Shown piece after piece: positions 47,185 to 55,539 of a DNA stretch of 64,000 bases. The notes under the pieces were generated by a model, which saw only the letters and a list, made by a program, of their open reading frames with translations, had not been told where the DNA came from and made no database searches. Within the stretch, counting starts at the first letter, position 1, and each line of letters begins with the position of its first letter. The DNA lies in contig JAAZXB010000004.1 in assembly GCA_014240375.1 (NCBI GenBank), forward strand, positions 62,001 to 126,000, in the 5' to 3' direction. The translations under genes were made by a program, and so were the position numbers. This DNA is from Planctomycetota bacterium. Its GTDB lineage: Bacteria > Planctomycetota > UBA8108 > UBA1146.

Positions 47185-48258
47185 TTGGTATTAAAAGCAG
47201 CACAAACTTGGGTCAACTCCCTGGTGGGTCGTTTTTCCACCGATCTTGGGATTGATCTTGGGACTGCCAACACACTGGTCTGTGTTCGTGGACGTGGAAT
47301 CGTCATCAATGAACCATCGGTGGTGGCGGTCAAGGCCGGCACCAACCAGGTTCTCCTCGATGGGCGAGCGGTCGGTAGAGTCGCCAAGGAGATGATGGGA
47401 AGAACCCCCACCTCCATCGAAGCCGTGAGACCCCTTCGAGACGGTGTGATCGCAGATTTCGAGATCACCGAGGCGATGTTGAAGTACTTCATCAGGAAGG
47501 TTCAGAATCGATCTCGCTTCTTCAGCCCCCGGGTGGTCATCGCTGTTCCCAGCGGCATCACTGCAGTCGAGAAACGTGCGGTTTACAATTCTGCCGAACG
47601 GGCTGGAGCCAGGAAGGTCTACCTGGTCGAAGAGCCTCGCGCAGCAGGACTCGGTGCAGGGCTTCCCATCGAGGAGCCGATTGCCAGCATGGTGGTCGAT
47701 GTCGGTGGCGGAACCACAGAGATCGCAGTGCTCTCGCTGGCGGATGTCGTGACCAGTGTTTCGCTGCGAGTCGCAGGTGACGATATGGACGAGGCGATCG
47801 TCAAGTACATCAAAGACACCTATAACATCCTGGTCGGGCCACTGACTGCGGAACAGATCAAGATCAAAATTGGATCGGCGTACCCACTCGAAGACGAACT
47901 CGAGATGGAGGTCAAAGGTCGAGATTTGATCGGCAACCTTCCGCGCAGTACCCGGATCACCAGCGAAGAAATTCGCGAGGCGCTCCAACCTCCTGTGGAC
48001 CAGATCATCGAAGGGATCAAATCCTCACTGGAGAAAACTGATCCCGAACTGTGCGCCGATCTGGTCGAGCGTGGAATCGTTCTTTGTGGCGGCGGAGTCC
48101 TGCTTCGAGGACTCGATGAGAAGATCCGTAATTCTACCGGATTGCCGGTCCGTGTTGCTGACGACCCGTTGACCTGCGTCGCCAGAGGAACTGCGATTTT
48201 TCTGGAAAAACTAGATCAGTATTCCTCGGTCCTCGACTCCATCGAGGATGATTTCTAG
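47185..48258 (+). CDS. mreB: Rod shape-determining protein MreB
   Basis: A bacterial actin that guides the lateral-wall synthesis machinery. At 357 aa it has the nucleotide-binding signatures DLGIDLGTANTLV (phosphate 1), VVDVGGGTTEIAV (phosphate 2) and VLCGGGVLLRGLD (adenosine motif). The start is a TTG with GAGGAG about 8 bases upstream. It leads an operon of mreB, mreC, mreD, mrdA and rodA, the standard elongasome order. Confidence 0.96.
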   Translation: MVLKAAQTWVNSLVGRFSTDLGIDLGTANTLVCVRGRGIVINEPSVVAVKAGTNQVLLDGRAVGRVAKEMMGRTPTSIEAVRPLRDGVIADFEITEAMLKYFIRKVQNRSRFFSPRVVIAVPSGITAVEKRAVYNSAERAGARKVYLVEEPRAAGLGAGLPIEEPIASMVVDVGGGTTEIAVLSLADVVTSVSLRVAGDDMDEAIVKYIKDTYNILVGPLTAEQIKIKIGSAYPLEDELEMEVKGRDLIGNLPRSTRITSEEIREALQPPVDQIIEGIKSSLEKTDPELCADLVERGIVLCGGGVLLRGLDEKIRNSTGLPVRVADDPLTCVARGTAIFLEKLDQYSSVLDSIEDDF

Positions 48259-48290
48259 AATCCGCCTCGACGGAATCGAACGGGAGTGAT

Positions 48291-49001
48291 GTGAAGCGCA
48301 TCGAGCGCGCTTACTGGGCGATCGGTTGCTGGTTGGTCCTCGCCTTGATCGGCTACGGACTTCAGCCACTCGTTTCTTCCTCCGGATCCGTAGATCTTCA
48401 GCGCCAACTACTGGAACAAGCGCTACAACACTCCCTCATCTCCGAGGCGGAGGAACGGGCAATACTCGATCGCCAGGGCTTACTCGATCGTTTTCTGTCG
48501 GCTGATTTCGCAGGATCTCTCTTCCAACTGATTCCAGCGCGTTTGAGTCCGCACAATGATCCGCATCCTCGAAGATCGGTGGCCCGTCTTGATCGTGGAT
48601 CAGAGTCGGGCTTGAAGGCAGGGATGGGCGTGATTGGAGCGTCTGGTGTGATCGGCAAGATCAGTTCCACCGGACCGGGTTGGAGCCTCGTTCAACTGGC
48701 AGACGATCCCGCCTTCGTCATCCCCTTCATCGATGAAGGGGGTCGATTGGCGATCTACGCAGGTGGGCCCGATCGCGGCCAGGGGCATCCTCGCTTGAGA
48801 GTCGATCCGGTACAACTGGGCGAGAGTATGGTCGTCCGAACCCATGGCGGAAGCGGCATTTTTCCGGAAGGGCTAGTGGTTGGAATCGTCTCCGAAGTGA
48901 GAATTCCATTTCGCGACACCGTAATTCAACCCACCTCTACTCTCCATCAAGGACAGGAAGTTCTGATTCTGAATCCAATGACGAGATTGGAAACTCGATG
49001 A
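48291..49001 (+). CDS. mreC: Rod shape-determining protein MreC
   Basis: A single-pass membrane scaffold of the elongasome, 236 aa. It has an N-terminal helix (AIGCWLVLALIGYGLQPLV), a short helical segment, and the two-lobed beta domain: ARLDRGSESGLKAGMGVIGA, GVIGKI, WSLVQLADDPAFVIPF and FPEGLVVGIVSEV. It is shorter than E. coli MreC because the coiled coil is short. The start is GTG with GGGAG upstream. It overlaps mreD by 4 bp. Confidence 0.88.
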   Translation: MKRIERAYWAIGCWLVLALIGYGLQPLVSSSGSVDLQRQLLEQALQHSLISEAEERAILDRQGLLDRFLSADFAGSLFQLIPARLSPHNDPHPRRSVARLDRGSESGLKAGMGVIGASGVIGKISSTGPGWSLVQLADDPAFVIPFIDEGGRLAIYAGGPDRGQGHPRLRVDPVQLGESMVVRTHGGSGIFPEGLVVGIVSEVRIPFRDTVIQPTSTLHQGQEVLILNPMTRLETR

Positions 49002-49477
49002 AAGTGGGCTGGTTCACCATCATCCTGGGATTGACCATCTTCACCACCGGTGCCTTTCGACCGCTCCTGGTGAAAACAGCTGCAGTGGCAGACCCGTTGT
49101 TGATCCTGCTGGTCTGGTTCGCACTGGTCGATCGCTGGCCGAGAATCGTCGTGCTTCTCTCAGTCATCTGCACCTACCGATTGTCCGGTGGGATTTCGAC
49201 CCCTCTGGAAGTTGTGGCGCCCCTCTTGTTGGTGCTGATTGCGGTTCGGGGATTACGGCAGTTGTTGGATCCATATCATCCATGGAAACGGTTTCAGATC
49301 GTGATTCCAGCGCTACTTCTGGGGGCCGTCCTTCAGGAGTTTATTCTGGCGGGTAGCCTTCCTACGATCAGTTTCATGTTCCAGAGTGGTTGGATCGTGG
49401 CTCTCATCGCAGCGTTGCTGTTTCCAGTACTGGACCTGACCACCCCACTGTTGCGAAGTGCTCGATTTCCCCTTTGA
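48998..49477 (+). CDS. mreD: Rod shape-determining protein MreD
   Basis: A 159-aa polytopic membrane protein with about five hydrophobic segments (e.g. IVVLLSVICTYRLSGGIS, SGWIVALIAALLFPVLDL). Sequence identity in MreD is always low. The call rests on size, topology and position between mreC and mrdA, with an ATGA overlap to mreC. Confidence 0.78.
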   Translation: MKVGWFTIILGLTIFTTGAFRPLLVKTAAVADPLLILLVWFALVDRWPRIVVLLSVICTYRLSGGISTPLEVVAPLLLVLIAVRGLRQLLDPYHPWKRFQIVIPALLLGAVLQEFILAGSLPTISFMFQSGWIVALIAALLFPVLDLTTPLLRSARFPL

Positions 49478-49498
49478 ATTTCGTCTGGAGATGTATCG

Positions 49499-51598
49499 AT
49501 GCAACGAGTTCGGATCCTGTACATCGCAACCCTGCTGATCCTGCTGGCCGCAGGAATCGGGTCGAGGTTAGTGGTGTTACAGGGCCTGGAGTGGCGTGAA
49601 CACGCTCTTCGAGCTTCCAGCATGCATCGATCGATTCGCTACTTCCCCGCCCCTCGGGGGCGCATTCTCGATTCTCGTGGAATCGTTTTGGCCTGCGATA
49701 TCCCGGTGGTTCGAGCTTCCTTCCTTCTCTCCGAACTGGAACCCGTGCGCTGGGTGGCCAGACGGCTGGCCAAAAATTTCCATGGAATGAACTCTAAATT
49801 CCCGTGGGATGAAGTGGCGCTGTGGAACTCACTTCAAGGGGCACGCTCCTCTTTACGCCATCAATTTGGGCTCGTCGAAGAGTTGGCCAACCATCCGTGG
49901 CTTCGCAAACTCGACCATGAAACCGGCAAGGAGATCGCCCGTGCCGTTCGATTGAGACCGGAGGACTATCCAGGAGTGGTGGTCATCGATGATGGCCCAG
50001 ATTTCACCATCTATATCGATCCCAACCTGTTGTTTGCAGGGGAGATCGGAGTTCGAAGGATGGAGCGGGAACTCGATCTTGAGCGAGGTACTCTGTGGGA
50101 TAAGGTCGAGCATGCCTATGCTCTGGTACAGGATCCCGAGCGAGATATCCGGGAGCGAGAGTGGATCTTTCGACACCAGCGACACCCGTTACAAGATGAG
50201 GTGCCCGCTCAGCTGGTGGTCAAGATCAGCACCGACCCTGAAAGCTGGCCTGGAATCCATCTCGAGGAAGTTCGCAATCGAGCCCATCCTGGCGGCCCAT
50301 TCCTCGGACAGCTCCTCGGTCACACAGGCTTACCATCTCAGGCGGTGCTGGATCGCTGGGAACAGCGCGACGAACCCGTCATCGATCGTCTGGTCCTGAG
50401 GGACATCCGAGTCTTTGAAGTCCTGCAAGAGTTCTCCCATCACAGCGCCGATCAAGTGGGTCGCAGTGGCCTGGAGTCGGTGCTGGAGCAGCGCCTTCGT
50501 GGGCAACCGGGAGCCGAGGTGCGAATTCTCGACCATCTCCGGCGATCGATCGGGGATCCGTTACATGTGGCTCAGGCTCGCGCCGGTGAAGATGTCAAAC
50601 TGTCGGTGGATTTCGAATTGAGTCGCTGGTGCAAAGATCTGCTGGTTTCAAGGAACATCGATTTTGGAGCCGTGGTGATCCTGGAAATCGCGGATGGTTC
50701 TGCGATCGGCTGGACCGCTCTACCGGCACAGGGGATGGAAGTCTATCGAGATCGAGATCTGTACGAGCAGAGGAGTCAATCGAAGTCTGGCTGGTTTCAC
50801 GATCGTGTCAGCGCGTGGGCGATCGACCCAGGCTCCACCTTCAAGACCGTGGTGGGCCTGGCAGCCTTGCAGGCTGGAGTCGTCACCGCAGATGAGAAGA
50901 TCATTTGTAATGGAATCCTCGATCCGTCTCAGCCGAACAGGAACCGTTGCAACAACCACCCTCGCGGCATCGAGATGAATCTGTCTACAGCACTGGCGCG
51001 CTCTTGTAATGTCTTTTTCTACACCATGGGCCAACGACTCGGTATTGAAGGAATCGTCTCCTGTGGCGAGCAGTTGGGATTGTGGAGAAACTCTGGCTGT
51101 GGAGTCGCTTCTGAATCGGCAGGGATCCGTCCCGTCACCAATCCCACAGGGACAGGCATCGGTCGTGGCTTTACCACGACTCCGCTACAGATGGCGAGGA
51201 TCGCACTCACCATCGCCTGTCGTGGTAAGAGTCCTGGAATCCGCATCATCGATGGGATCATCGGGGAATCGATCACACCAGATATCGATCAGAAACACTT
51301 CGAAACCGTGATCGATGGGATGGTATCGGCTGTCAGGGATCGCGGTGGAACTGCATTCAAACCATCCTACGGATTGACTCCTTACGATGTCGCAGTCAAG
51401 ACGGGCACAGCAAAGCGCGGGCAGTCCCAGCTCAATGATGCCTGGTTGATCGGGTTCGCACCGGTGGTCCAACCCAAGGTTGCTTTTGCCATTTCGGTGC
51501 AGCAGGTCCCTCTTGGAGGTGGTGAAGCGTGCGCTCCAATCCTTTCGGAGATTCTCAATCGGCTCGAGCAGCAACGTGGATGGGATCTGTCCCGATGA
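49499..51598 (+). CDS. mrdA: Penicillin-binding protein 2 (elongasome transpeptidase)
   Basis: A class B PBP of 699 aa that cross-links peptidoglycan during elongation. The N-terminal membrane helix (LYIATLLILLAAGIGSRLVV) is followed by the dimerisation domain (RGRILDSRGIVLA). The transpeptidase motifs are intact: S446 in GSTFKTVV, SCN at about 502 and KTGTAK at about 634. The stop overlaps the rodA start. The presence of PBP2 is notable because many planctomycetes lack it. Confidence 0.94.
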   Translation: MQRVRILYIATLLILLAAGIGSRLVVLQGLEWREHALRASSMHRSIRYFPAPRGRILDSRGIVLACDIPVVRASFLLSELEPVRWVARRLAKNFHGMNSKFPWDEVALWNSLQGARSSLRHQFGLVEELANHPWLRKLDHETGKEIARAVRLRPEDYPGVVVIDDGPDFTIYIDPNLLFAGEIGVRRMERELDLERGTLWDKVEHAYALVQDPERDIREREWIFRHQRHPLQDEVPAQLVVKISTDPESWPGIHLEEVRNRAHPGGPFLGQLLGHTGLPSQAVLDRWEQRDEPVIDRLVLRDIRVFEVLQEFSHHSADQVGRSGLESVLEQRLRGQPGAEVRILDHLRRSIGDPLHVAQARAGEDVKLSVDFELSRWCKDLLVSRNIDFGAVVILEIADGSAIGWTALPAQGMEVYRDRDLYEQRSQSKSGWFHDRVSAWAIDPGSTFKTVVGLAALQAGVVTADEKIICNGILDPSQPNRNRCNNHPRGIEMNLSTALARSCNVFFYTMGQRLGIEGIVSCGEQLGLWRNSGCGVASESAGIRPVTNPTGTGIGRGFTTTPLQMARIALTIACRGKSPGIRIIDGIIGESITPDIDQKHFETVIDGMVSAVRDRGGTAFKPSYGLTPYDVAVKTGTAKRGQSQLNDAWLIGFAPVVQPKVAFAISVQQVPLGGGEACAPILSEILNRLEQQRGWDLSR

Positions 51599-52806
51599 TT
51601 TCACGGATGCAGTCGTGGCTGCGAGACTGGAAAGAGGGCTGGATCGGTCCTGCCTTGCTGTTACTCCTGACCACCGGCTGGTTGTTGATCGTCGGTACCA
51701 TATTCGTGCACAGCGCGGCAGATGGACCTGAAGGTGGTTTCCCTGGCCCCTATTCCAGCAGTCACATGAAAAAAATCCTGGTCGGGCTGGCCGGTATGTT
51801 GGTGTTCTCCTTCATTCCCTCGAAGCAGTTCGAGAAGTACTCGGCGGCCTTCTTCTGGGGCACCATCGGTCTGTTGGGATTACTACTGCTGTGGAAGTGG
51901 GCCCAGGGTGGGGTCGTTCGATGGATCCGCATCGGCGGATTTGGTCTTCAGCCATCGGAGTTGGCGAAGATCTCAACCATCCTGCTGATCGCCCGACTTC
52001 TGCGCAATGGTGAACAACTGCGTCAGTGGAAGAGCCTCCTCAAGGTTCTGGCGCTGGCCGCTCTCCCCTTCCTGATGATTGCGGCTCAGCCCGATCTTGG
52101 AACCGCGTTGATCCTGGCTCCGACCGTCGCTGCGATGATCTGGGTTGGCGGTATCGCCCCCCGCAAATTCATCACTCTCGGTGTTGCCGTGCTGCTCCTG
52201 GTGGGTAGTTGCGGCTGGCCGCTTCTCACCAATTACCAGCAAGATCGAATCCAAGCCTATCTGGGAATCGGCGAAGTCGCTCTGGAGTCCGCGGGAGGAT
52301 ACCAGGTGGCTCAATCGATCATCGCCATCGGTAGTGGAGGTCCGACTGGGCGTGGTCTGCACCTGGGTAGCCACCACGATCTCGGATACCTGCCCGAGGA
52401 CCACAACGACTTCATCTTCTCCGTGATCGGAGAAGAGTGGGGCCTGGTCGGCACCATCTCCGTGCTGCTGGGATTCCTGGTGCTGGTGTTGACGATGCTG
52501 GGCGTTGCCTGGAGCTGTCGCGACCCCTTCGGACGACTGGTGGCAGTGGGATTGGCGACGCAGATCGGAACCCAGGCCATCATCAACCAGGCGGTGACGG
52601 TCGGTCTATTACCTGTGACCGGCATGCCGCTGCCCCTCATCTCCTTCGGTGGAACTTCCATCGTGGTGACTTTGTTGGGAATTGGAATCGTCATTTCCTT
52701 TGCACGAAAACCGGTCGAGGTGATCCATCCGGACGGGTTGCAACGCGGGACGTCCTCGGTGGTTCACCGGCCGATCCGTGCCCAGGTCCAGTCGGATCAA
52801 CTCTAG
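51595..52806 (+). CDS. rodA: Peptidoglycan glycosyltransferase RodA
   Basis: A SEDS-family membrane glycosyltransferase, 403 aa from the ATG at 51595 (MISRMQSWLRDW), which overlaps the mrdA stop. About ten membrane helices are seen. Family motifs are GGFGLQPSELAKIS, AAQPDLGTALIL, LPEDHNDFIFSVIGEEWG and LLPVTGMPLPLISFGGTS. It pairs with PBP2. It is the last gene of the elongasome operon. Confidence 0.95.
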   Translation: MISRMQSWLRDWKEGWIGPALLLLLTTGWLLIVGTIFVHSAADGPEGGFPGPYSSSHMKKILVGLAGMLVFSFIPSKQFEKYSAAFFWGTIGLLGLLLLWKWAQGGVVRWIRIGGFGLQPSELAKISTILLIARLLRNGEQLRQWKSLLKVLALAALPFLMIAAQPDLGTALILAPTVAAMIWVGGIAPRKFITLGVAVLLLVGSCGWPLLTNYQQDRIQAYLGIGEVALESAGGYQVAQSIIAIGSGGPTGRGLHLGSHHDLGYLPEDHNDFIFSVIGEEWGLVGTISVLLGFLVLVLTMLGVAWSCRDPFGRLVAVGLATQIGTQAIINQAVTVGLLPVTGMPLPLISFGGTSIVVTLLGIGIVISFARKPVEVIHPDGLQRGTSSVVHRPIRAQVQSDQL

Positions 52807-52920
52807 TGCCCCACCTCATCTCGACGCTGATGCTCTCGACGCTGGTGCCCCTGCTGTAGGAAGGAGAGAACGCGCGGCAAATGCGCTGTGCGGCGGTGAT
52901 GCGTAACTGCGAGAAGTGAC

Positions 52921-53000
52921 CGGCGAAATCGCCTCTGCGAGGGCGAAATCGCCTCTGCGAGGGTGAAATAGCCTCTGCGAGGGTGAAAAGGCTTCTGCGA
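52921..53000. repeat. Four 20-bp tandem repeats with internal dyad
   Basis: Four exact-length 20-bp units lie at 52921, 52941, 52961 and 52981. All end CTCTGCGA or TTCTGCGA; the first two contain the dyad GGCGA-AA-TCGCC, and the last two are decayed copies. The array sits between rodA and the minus-strand terminator. There are no spacers, so it is not CRISPR. Confidence 0.85.
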
Positions 53001-53008
53001 GCAGGCAC

Positions 53009-53040
53009 AAAAAAAGAGGCGCCATCGGGGAAATGGCGCC
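53009..53040 (-). terminator. Rho-independent terminator (minus strand)
   Basis: On the minus strand GGCGCCAT, a 7-base loop and ATGGCGCC form an 8-bp stem (53040-53018), followed by TC and seven T (53015-53009). It ends transcription coming from the right and closes the candidate small RNA or the 53435-55134 genes. Confidence 0.9.
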
Positions 53041-53250
53041 CCCTCGGAAAGAAATGAAGCAAGGAAGGCGACAATGTCGCCTCGGGGAGGACACCAATCT
53101 GTTGCAGGCTGGTGGCCTTGCACGAGAGACTTCTTTCGAAGATCTCTCCAACTCCCCTGTCCCAAAGAGCCCACTGTCTCAGAGCATGGAACGTGCCAAA
53201 GTTCGCTGGAGCGGGGTGATGAGCGCTAACTATAAACACTAGCGAACTTT
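53009..53250 (-). ncRNA. Candidate minus-strand structured small RNA with intrinsic terminator
   Basis: Read on the minus strand, the segment holds AAAGTTCGCT (53250-53241) matched 33 bases later by AGCGAACTTT (53207-53198). Then comes a hairpin with stem GAGAGA-[T]-CTTC / GAAG-TCTCTC and a GAAA tetraloop (53148-53124), a GGCGACA/TGTCGCC hairpin (53081-53067), and finally a terminator. No convincing protein is encoded. It could instead be the long 3' untranslated region of the gene at 53435. No known RNA family core was recognised. The remaining 53251-53434 bases show a further AGCGGT/ACCGCT hairpin near 53295-53316 and repeated GCGCTAAC words. Confidence 0.42.
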
Positions 53251-53434
53251 ATGGGGAATCGTGCAGAACCTGCGGCAAACTGCCCCCTGGCCAGAGCGGT
53301 TAGATGATGACCGCTAGTCGTTCGAGATCCGATGGAGTGGCGCTAACTTACAGTTTGGAAGCAGGTTATAGAAGTGGTTAAAATCCGCCCGCCAGAATGC
53401 GCAGTGCGGTGCTTTTTGGTCAGATAACGACCAC

Positions 53435-53731
53435 TCAGTCGTACTGAAGTGGACGGATCCAGCCCAGAGTTTCTCCAGCGGACACCAAATCCCCCGCCTC
53501 GGACCACTGGACCAACAAGGTTCCCGAGGAGGCCGCGGAGACGGAGCGCAAGCATTGTCCCTCGGCAATCAGGAGGATCTCCTGATCCTTTTCGACCGGA
53601 TCTCCGGGGAATACACACCATTGCAGAAGAGTCGCAGCAGAGAGATTCTGAGGGGCCTCCCGAGCTGTCAGCGCGGAGGCGGGTTGAGCCCCCTCAGAGT
53701 ATTGAATTGAAATCGCTCCGGGTTCGACCAT
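53435..53731 (-). CDS. Biotin/lipoyl-attachment-like domain protein lacking the lysine
   Basis: A 98-aa protein whose second half (WCVFPGDPVEKDQEILLIAE ... SAASSGTLLVQWSEAGDLVS) follows the lipoyl/biotinyl hairpin fold: GD.V...Q.I..IE, then the turn, then A..SGT..........GD.V..GE.L. The turn that normally carries the modified lysine (DKA or MKM) reads AEGQCLRSV, so no lysine is present. Starts are ATG 53731 (GGTGAG upstream) or GTG 53740. It lies downstream of, and in the same direction as, the dockerin-type secreted protein. A structural rather than carrier role is likely. Confidence 0.55.
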   Translation of the reverse strand: MVEPGAISIQYSEGAQPASALTAREAPQNLSAATLLQWCVFPGDPVEKDQEILLIAEGQCLRSVSAASSGTLLVQWSEAGDLVSAGETLGWIRPLQYD

Positions 53732-53814
53732 CGGCTCCACCTCACCATCGGCATCGATGAAGACGGATTATAGACCGTGACGCGATCACTGGAAAGATCG
53801 ATAGCACCGGTCCC

Positions 53815-55134
53815 CTAGGGACAGGAATCAAAGGCTTCACAGGTCAGGTCATCCTCGGTTGGATCAATCCCGCAGGAATCGAACGGCTCCTGCGGTGGCG
53901 GGCCTCCACTGAACATGTAACTCAGCAGGAGAACCGGATCCCCCAGCACGATCAGTCCATCGTCATCGATATCGGCGTTCTTCTCGCACAGAGAAGGCGC
54001 ACCACCGTTGAACATGTAACCGAGCAGGTTGACCGGGTCGCCCAGGTCGAGGTTTCCGTTGCCGTCGAAATCACCACGGGTGAACTGCACTCCCACGACA
54101 CCTTCAAGGACCTCGATGCTGGTTCCGCTGGTGGTCACCGCTGCAGAACCGGTGCCCAGTGAGATGATTATGGCGGTCGGTGGCGACGGAGCCTGCGTCA
54201 CGAGATCGGCGGAAAAATTGAGGCTGGTAGAACCGAGTGGTGAGGTGTCGAGCGCTTGGTAGTGCCCCACGATCAGTTCCTGGTTATCGCCTACGGACAT
54301 TTCGCTGATGGAATTGATCGCGTAGAGGCAGGCAACGATCAGTCCAGAGGCCCCCTCGGGATCGATATCGATCAGCAGGTACTCCGGTCCGGCACCACCG
54401 TTGAAATCGATGAGCGCCGCACCAGGCTCGGCACTGGTCAGTGCCAGCGCATCTCCGGAATGAGCAAAGCCAAAGGAGAATCCGTAGTTGATCTCGGGAG
54501 CGTCGATCAGGATCTGAACATCGACATCCAGGCCCTGTTCTACTGTGGCAGCGGAAGCACTGGCACTGAGGGCGAAGGGCAGCACTCCGCCAATTTCAAT
54601 CAACCCATCTTCGGTGGTCGGGACGATGGCGATTCCGCCTGGAGCCACCGCCAGGTTTTCCGATACCGAAGTATCGCCGGGGAACACTTCGGCACAGTAC
54701 TGGATACTGGCAAAGGTGTCGTCGGGTCCCAGTAGCTGGGTCTGCATGATGATCGCCTCGTGATCCATTGAACTCGGCAGGTTATTGAGTCCAACGAAAT
54801 TGACCACCACTCCCTGCCGTACTCCAAATCCTGGAAAGAGGGAGAGTTCGTCGAAATCAGCGGGTCCACCGGCATTTGCGGTGGTGGATGCCGTACCGCT
54901 GAGCACCTCGACGACTTCGATATCGGAGCCGTGGCAGATGGCGACCGACCACCCCGCCAGCTCGCCGCCAGGATTGTCGATCAAGGAACGAGTGACGACG
55001 GTGGCACCGGAAGGACCCGATCCACTGGTATCGAAATGGAAGATATATCCGGGATCCTGAGCCAGAACACTTTGACCTGCCAGGAGCAAGATCGAGAGCA
55101 TGGCGATCCTCATGAGGATGAAAAAGTAGGACAT
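53815..55134 (-). CDS. Secreted protein with cohesin-like middle and C-terminal dockerin-like repeats
   Basis: A 439-aa exported protein. ATG 55134 has AGGAG 7 bases upstream and gives a signal peptide (IAMLSILLLAGQSVLAQ). Two beta-sandwich-like regions follow, the second starting LSASASAATVEQGLDVDVQI, like cohesin-type domains. The C terminus has two calcium-loop repeats, GDFDGNGNLDLGDPVNLLGY and ADIDDDGLIVLGDPVLLLSY, each ending MF.GG.P, then a cysteine-containing tail. This repeat style is common in secreted planctomycete proteins. The role is probably surface-associated; the partner is unknown. Confidence 0.8.
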   Translation of the reverse strand: MSYFFILMRIAMLSILLLAGQSVLAQDPGYIFHFDTSGSGPSGATVVTRSLIDNPGGELAGWSVAICHGSDIEVVEVLSGTASTTANAGGPADFDELSLFPGFGVRQGVVVNFVGLNNLPSSMDHEAIIMQTQLLGPDDTFASIQYCAEVFPGDTSVSENLAVAPGGIAIVPTTEDGLIEIGGVLPFALSASASAATVEQGLDVDVQILIDAPEINYGFSFGFAHSGDALALTSAEPGAALIDFNGGAGPEYLLIDIDPEGASGLIVACLYAINSISEMSVGDNQELIVGHYQALDTSPLGSTSLNFSADLVTQAPSPPTAIIISLGTGSAAVTTSGTSIEVLEGVVGVQFTRGDFDGNGNLDLGDPVNLLGYMFNGGAPSLCEKNADIDDDGLIVLGDPVLLLSYMFSGGPPPQEPFDSCGIDPTEDDLTCEAFDSCP

Positions 55135-55539
55135 CGGAATCTCCTGTTCAGCAACAAATGGTTCGAAGTTGGGCTGAGAAAGAGTCATCCTGAGCACCAT
55201 GGCCAGCGGGACGTTTGCTCATTATGGGCCCAGAGAGGGCCGAGAAGCAACTTTTAGCCAAACTCATTTCTTCCTCATCTCACCGATTCTCAGGGCAGAA
55301 TTACGGTCAGAGAGACCGATTGTATCACTTCACCCTTGTTAACGGCACCCCCCACATCGCAACTCCAGTTCGAAATCTAGAATATCCACTTCCTGTACGG
55401 AAGGCCCCGAATCGGTTTGTGGATCCGCGATGTTCCCCACCCAAGACGGTCCCGACGGCCCGCCGCCAGCGGGCACGCCATTTGCCTCACTGTTCCATCG
55501 AAGCGCGGCACAAATGCCACCTCGAAGAAAGGACCGACG
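55135..55539. other. Divergent gap between the dockerin-type gene and the MamK-like operon
   Basis: Four hundred bases without a supported gene. A GGCCC-AGAGA-GGGCC hairpin lies at 55227-55241. On the minus strand a TACAAT near 55318-55323 could be a -10 element for the secreted gene, but its -35 is poor. AAAGGA at 55527-55532 is the ribosome site of the plus-strand operon. No clear plus-strand promoter was seen. Confidence 0.4.

Noticed and set aside
52921-53000. CRISPR-like repeat array
   Set aside because: The 20-bp units abut without spacers and decay along the array; no cas genes are near.
52691-53239. 182-codon minus-strand open frame
   Set aside because: It is antisense to the rodA end, is built largely from the 20-bp repeats and contains an intrinsic terminator in its middle.
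53280-53345. tRNA-like segment (CCAGAGCGGTTA ... GTTCGAGATCC)
   Set aside because: No acceptor stem or anticodon arm can be formed at the right distances.
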